A stretch of DNA of 64,000 nucleotides. It comes from Moraxellaceae bacterium. GTDB taxonomy: Bacteria > Pseudomonadota > Gammaproteobacteria > Pseudomonadales > Moraxellaceae. The notes below the pieces were generated by a model that saw nothing but the letters and a program-made list of their open reading frames with translations, made no database searches and was not told where the DNA came from. The stretch covers positions 1 through 64,000 of the forward strand of contig SECL01000009.1 of assembly GCA_004173455.1 (NCBI GenBank), given 5' to 3'. Positions 63,889 to 64,000 of the stretch are shown here, piece by piece. How positions within the stretch are numbered: position 1 is the first letter of the stretch; each line of letters begins with the position of its first letter. Made by a program: the position numbers and the translations under genes.

Positions 63889-64000
63889 ATGAAAAAATTA
63901 GCTCTGGCTGCTGCCCTACTGGCCACTATGTCTGCTGCGAATGCCTATCAAACTGAAGTAGGTGGTGATTACACTTATTTTGACAACGACAATGGTGATA
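63889..64000 (+). CDS. Putative porin, N-terminal fragment (runs off the window)
   Basis: The 37 codons present encode a signal peptide MKKLALAAALLATMSAANA (residues 1-19) followed by YQTEVGGDYTYFDNDNG, the start of a beta-barrel in the style of putative porins of the Acinetobacter group. GGAG lies 8 bases before the ATG, and a good promoter is upstream. Nothing can be said of the remainder. Confidence 0.8.
   Translation, partial: MKKLALAAALLATMSAANAYQTEVGGDYTYFDNDNGD

Overview
The window reads as chromosomal DNA of a gammaproteobacterium, most likely a member of the Moraxellaceae related to Acinetobacter. This is inferred from gene content and order, not from a database search: a thrU-tyrU-glyT-thrT-tuf tRNA/EF-Tu operon, trpE separated from other trp genes, a gspD-gspC-gspN block near ssb and uvrA, a DcaP-type porin, a CrbS/CrbR-actP-acs acetate locus, and an Acinetobacter-type capsule locus. 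No insertion sequence, prophage, integron or CRISPR array was seen.

Layout. 1-730: start of tuf and four tRNAs (minus strand). 823-13672: housekeeping genes (trpE, gph, an FHA protein, type II secretion genes gspD/C/N, an H-NS-like protein, ssb, a YajR-like MFS transporter, uvrA). 13825-19516: a small DsbC-like protein, a secreted catalase-related protein, a K+-channel-like protein with an altered filter, a DUF3565 protein, an AidB-like acyl-CoA dehydrogenase, and an unrecognised protein with two possible sliding-clamp motifs. 19595-41691: a 22-kb capsule locus read on the minus strand, wza-wzb-wzc first and a pglF-like dehydratase last, closed by a clear terminator.

The capsule locus encodes three nucleotide-sugar routes: a TviB/WbpP pair (UDP-GlcNAc/GalNAc uronate), a WbpB/WbpE/WbpD/WbpI set (UDP-ManNAc3NAcA), and a PglF/PglE/PglD set feeding a PglC-like initiating transferase (diacetylbacillosamine type). 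Wzx, Wzy, two glycosyltransferases and an acyltransferase complete a Wzx/Wzy-dependent pathway exported by Wza-Wzb-Wzc. A YhcG/DUF1016 nuclease gene and a DUF4184 membrane-protein gene sit inside the bacillosamine module and do not fit sugar synthesis.

42024-51881 is an acetate-use locus: actP with its DUF485 partner, the transporter-kinase hybrid crbS, an unrecognised 263-residue protein, crbR and acs. 52549-64000 holds dcaP, mscS, rsmE, a reductase, a higBA-type toxin-antitoxin pair, waaA, an old yellow enzyme next to an ArsR regulator, a membrane SRPBCC protein, prfB with its programmed frameshift, and the start of a second porin.

The signal least explained by known features is a set of short tandem repeats (13-16 bp) directly in front of genes. 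The most striking is a run of seven 14-bp units upstream of acs (51967-52064), each opening with TTTAAA or a one- or two-base variant. Related short duplications lie in the leaders of the MFS gene, yhcG, the gene at 48213 and the old yellow enzyme gene.
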